Positions 44,222 to 46,512 of a DNA stretch of 46,512 bases are shown in pieces (position 1 is the first letter of the stretch; each line of letters opens with the position of its first letter). Made by a program: the position numbers and the translations under genes. The stretch is from CBDULX01 sp965368175. GTDB lineage: Bacteria > Pseudomonadota > Gammaproteobacteria > SZUA-229. The DNA lies in the NCBI GenBank assembly GCA_965368175.1, contig CBDULX010000001.1, positions 1-46,512 of the forward strand. Reading direction: 5' to 3'. The notes below the pieces were generated by a model that did not search any database, was not told the origin of the DNA, and saw nothing but the letters and a program-made list of their open reading frames with translations.

Positions 44222-44239
44222 TTGGCATGGGCTTTGCAT
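44222..44239 (+). promoter_or_regulatory. Sigma-54 promoter of the flgB operon
   Basis: TTGGCATGGGCTTTGCAT has the GG-N10-GC core of the -24/-12 promoter (consensus TGGCAC-N5-TTGCA). It lies 27 bp before the flgB ATG. Sigma-54 control of flgB operons is known in Pseudomonas and Vibrio, under FleQ/FlrC-type activators. Confidence 0.82.
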
Positions 44240-44265
44240 TTCCATTTGCAACGCGGGAGTAAACC

Positions 44266-44658
44266 ATGCCGATTAACTTTGATAAAGCATTTGGAGTTCA
44301 TGATGACGCACTTTTGTTATTTGAGCGTCGAACTCGTTTGCTGGCAGAAAATATAGCCAATGCGGATACTCCGCAATATAAGGCTCGAGATATTGATTTC
44401 GATTCCGCATTAAGTCAGGCAAAAACCGATCAGGTTAAGCTGGCATCAACACAGCCAGGACATATGGCTTTATCCACAGAACCTTATAACGAGTATCTTA
44501 AATTTCGGATCCCGGATCAAAGTTCGGCCGATGGTAATACGGTGGATATACAGAAAGAGCAGGCAGCATTTGCTGAAAATAATATTCGTTATCAGACTAC
44601 CCTGACTATTTTGTCACGTCGTATCAGTGGTCTGGTAAATGCGTTCAAGGGTGAATGA
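44266..44658 (+). CDS. flgB: Flagellar proximal rod protein FlgB
   Basis: A 130-residue rod subunit of the basal body, exported by the flagellar secretion system. The N-terminal stretch LLAENIANADTPQYKARDID is the family signature; the C-terminal helix contains ENNIRYQTTLTILSRRI. CGGGAG precedes the ATG. It opens the flgBCDE operon. Confidence 0.96.
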   Translation: MPINFDKAFGVHDDALLLFERRTRLLAENIANADTPQYKARDIDFDSALSQAKTDQVKLASTQPGHMALSTEPYNEYLKFRIPDQSSADGNTVDIQKEQAAFAENNIRYQTTLTILSRRISGLVNAFKGE

Positions 44659-44674
44659 GTGAGAGGCATAGATT

Positions 44675-45091
44675 ATGTCAGTGTTTAAAATATTTGATGT
44701 AGCGGGTTCCGGTATGAGTGCACAGATGCTCAGACTGAATACAGTTGCCAGTAATCTGGCCAATGCTGAAACCATGGCCAGTAAGCCAGGTGATGTGTAC
44801 AAGGCGCGTCATCCGGTATTTGAAACGGTTTTGAATGAAGTTGCTGGTGGACAATCCAGCGCAACAGTAAAAGTGTCTGAAATCGTCGAAAGCGATACGC
44901 CGGCAATGCCTCATTATATGCCCGGACATCCACTGGCGAATGAAGAAGGTTATGTGTTTAGCCCTGGTATAAATGCAGTGGAAGAAATGGCGGATATGAT
45001 TTCTGCATCCCGCAGTTATCAGAATAATGTTGAAGTGATGTCGACAGCTCGCGAGTTGTTGTTGAGAACATTACAACTTGGCAGATCATGA
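44675..45091 (+). CDS. flgC: Flagellar proximal rod protein FlgC
   Basis: A 138-residue rod subunit. The N-terminus SAQMLRLNTVASNLANAET and the C-terminus SASRSYQNNVEVMSTARELL are both typical of rod and hook proteins. It lies 16 bp after flgB. Confidence 0.96.
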   Translation: MSVFKIFDVAGSGMSAQMLRLNTVASNLANAETMASKPGDVYKARHPVFETVLNEVAGGQSSATVKVSEIVESDTPAMPHYMPGHPLANEEGYVFSPGINAVEEMADMISASRSYQNNVEVMSTARELLLRTLQLGRS

Positions 45092-45096
45092 GGTGA

Positions 45097-45771
45097 ATGA
45101 TGGACATTAATCCATACAGCGGTATTTCTGGAATTACTACGTCTTCAGCAGCTAACAGTGCTGAGGACCGTACTGAACTTGGACAGGATGAATTCCTGGA
45201 ACTGATGACGACTCAATTAACTAACCAGGATCCGTTTGAGCCTATGGACAACGGTGAGTTCCTGTCTCAGATCGCTCAGTTTGGCACCGTCAACGGCGTC
45301 AACGAACTGCTGGATTCATTTGAAAATCTGGCAGCCAGTTTACAATCCAGCCAGGCATTACAGGCTTCCAATCTGATCGGTCGTCATGTGCTGGTGGATT
45401 CTGATCAGGGCTATCTGCCACAGGATGGATTTTTATACGGTGCGGCTGAACTGGATGGCAGTGCAGAAAATGTCATCGTTAACATTCACGATACCACCGG
45501 TGCTCTGGTCGGACAGGTGGATCTGGGAAGACAGTCGTCAGGACAGGTTCAGTTTGGCTGGGATGGCACTATGCTGGATGGACTGAAAGCACCGGCGGGG
45601 CGATATCGTATTTCTATAGAAGCCACCAATGGTGACAGTTCAGATTCACTGGCGCCACAGGTACTGGCACAGGTTGTAAGTCTAACTCTGGCAGGTCCAG
45701 GTCAGGAAATGCAGGTTGAACTGTCTAATCTGGGGCAGGTGGATTTCAGTCAGGTTAATCAAATACTTTAA
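45097..45771 (+). CDS. flgD: Flagellar hook capping protein FlgD
   Basis: A scaffold for hook assembly. The 224-residue protein has the conserved N-terminal FLELMTTQLTNQDPFEPMDN and SQIAQFGTVNGV stretch, then the FlgD immunoglobulin-like and tudor-like region (VQFGWDGTMLDGLKAPAGRY). The second of two tandem ATGs (45100) has better spacing from AGGTG. It lies 5 bp after flgC. Confidence 0.95.
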   Translation: MMDINPYSGISGITTSSAANSAEDRTELGQDEFLELMTTQLTNQDPFEPMDNGEFLSQIAQFGTVNGVNELLDSFENLAASLQSSQALQASNLIGRHVLVDSDQGYLPQDGFLYGAAELDGSAENVIVNIHDTTGALVGQVDLGRQSSGQVQFGWDGTMLDGLKAPAGRYRISIEATNGDSSDSLAPQVLAQVVSLTLAGPGQEMQVELSNLGQVDFSQVNQIL

Positions 45772-45794
45772 GCTCAGGTTCGAGGAGATAACAC

Positions 45795-46512
45795 ATGTCA
45801 TTTAATATTGCACTAAGTGGGTTAAACGCAGCATCATCGGATCTGGCGGTAACCAGTAACAATATTGCTAATGTTGGTACTACCGGGTTTAAGGAATCAC
45901 GAGCCGAGTTTGCCGATATTTACGCCGCTTCACCACTGGGTACTACTGCCAATGCAATTGGTGGTGGGGTCGCTCTGTCCAGTGTGTCGCAACAGTTTGG
46001 TCAGGGTAATCTGGAATTTACCGAAAACACGCTGGATATAGCAGTGAGTGGTGATGGCTTTTTCATCATGCGTCAGAACCAGTCCAGCAACGATTTAACC
46101 TTCACCCGTGCCGGCGCCTTTCAGGTCGACCAGAATGGTTTTATAGTGAACAGTGCCGGTCAGTTAATGCAGGTGTTCCCGGTGGATGCCACAGGCGCTA
46201 CCACGACCACCAGTTTAACTGGCACGGTGCCTTTGCAGGTGCCCAATACTCTTGGTCCTCCACAGGCGACCACTACGGTCAAGCTGAATTTAAATTTTCC
46301 CTCAGCCATTTCACCGGCCATAGATGTGAATAATACCTATCCTGCAGCGCCAACTTTTGGTCCAGCACCGTTGGGGACTCTAGACTCCGAGCTGGAAATT
46401 AATCCGGCCAATATCGATCCGTCCACCTATCATCATTCAACCTCAGCTACGGTGTTTGATTCCCAGGGTAATTCTCACATCATGACCATGTATTACGTGA
46501 TGGTGGATGATA
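45795..46512 (+). CDS. flgE: Flagellar hook protein FlgE, 5' part
   Basis: The frame is open from the ATG at 45795, behind CGAGGAGA, to the window edge, giving 239 codons of an expected 400 or more. The start MSFNIALSGLNAASSDLAVT and SNNIANVGTTGFKESR are the hook-protein signature. LDIAVSGDGFF and FTRAGAFQVDQNGF follow. The remainder lies outside the window. Confidence 0.95.
   Translation, partial: MSFNIALSGLNAASSDLAVTSNNIANVGTTGFKESRAEFADIYAASPLGTTANAIGGGVALSSVSQQFGQGNLEFTENTLDIAVSGDGFFIMRQNQSSNDLTFTRAGAFQVDQNGFIVNSAGQLMQVFPVDATGATTTTSLTGTVPLQVPNTLGPPQATTTVKLNLNFPSAISPAIDVNNTYPAAPTFGPAPLGTLDSELEINPANIDPSTYHHSTSATVFDSQGNSHIMTMYYVMVDD

Noticed and set aside
1..46512. CRISPR arrays, rRNA, tRNA genes
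   Set aside because: Reading both strands showed no regularly spaced repeats and no tRNA-like or rRNA-like segments; a covariance-model scan was not possible here.

Overview
This window looks like the chromosome of a gammaproteobacterium outside the enteric group. The gene order is typical of that class: gluQRS-dksA, a divergent xseA/guaB pair, guaBA, and the run nadB / rpoE-rseA-rseB-rseC-mucD / glutaredoxin / lepA-lepB-DUF4845-rnc-era-recO. The cell appears motile (flgN, flgM, flgA, cheV, cheR, flgBCDE) with sigma-28 and sigma-54 flagellar promoters. I cannot name a genus from sequence alone.

Layout. 1-5450 (mostly minus strand): 3'-truncated acs, gluQRS, dksA, a decayed gene and xseA. 5500-8931 (plus): guaB and guaA, separated by a nested repeat structure. 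8932-16157: an accessory island inside the guaA-tadA junction. 16158-20730: tadA and housekeeping or poorly characterised genes (cNMP-binding protein, DUF3025, LHPP-like HAD phosphatase, double CDGSH protein, glutathionyl-hydroquinone-reductase-like GST). 20950-25610 (minus): a GGDEF-EAL protein, rsgA, cytochrome c and an M48 peptidase, divergent from orn. 26349-28808: a sulfurtransferase and nadB. 28971-38854 (plus): the envelope-stress and lepA-to-recO blocks. 39107-46512: flagellar and chemotaxis genes, ending inside flgE.

The most unusual part is 8872-16231. A 231-bp near-identical direct repeat (end of guaA, intergenic region, first 25 codons of tadA) flanks about 6.9 kb of foreign DNA. 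The island has two cargo modules. The first is an SNF2-family ATPase followed by a protein joining a SWIM zinc finger, a lysine-rich linker and an XRE-type helix-turn-helix. The second is a GC-rich hipB-hipA toxin-antitoxin pair behind an operator-like promoter. A diverged copy of the island's right end, including a relic encoding the GuaA tail TIEWE-stop, lies between the modules. This suggests two stacked insertions at the guaA 3' end, a known integration hotspot. No integrase is visible. The SNF2/SWIM-HTH pair is the best candidate here for a little-described, possibly defensive, system.

The chromosome also carries non-coding repeats: palindromes with CACAGAG arms, and a MITE-like element with TTAGGGAACC-type inverted ends. 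One copy of the element sits inside such a palindrome and another supplies the gluQRS stop codon. No rRNA, tRNA or CRISPR array was recognised.
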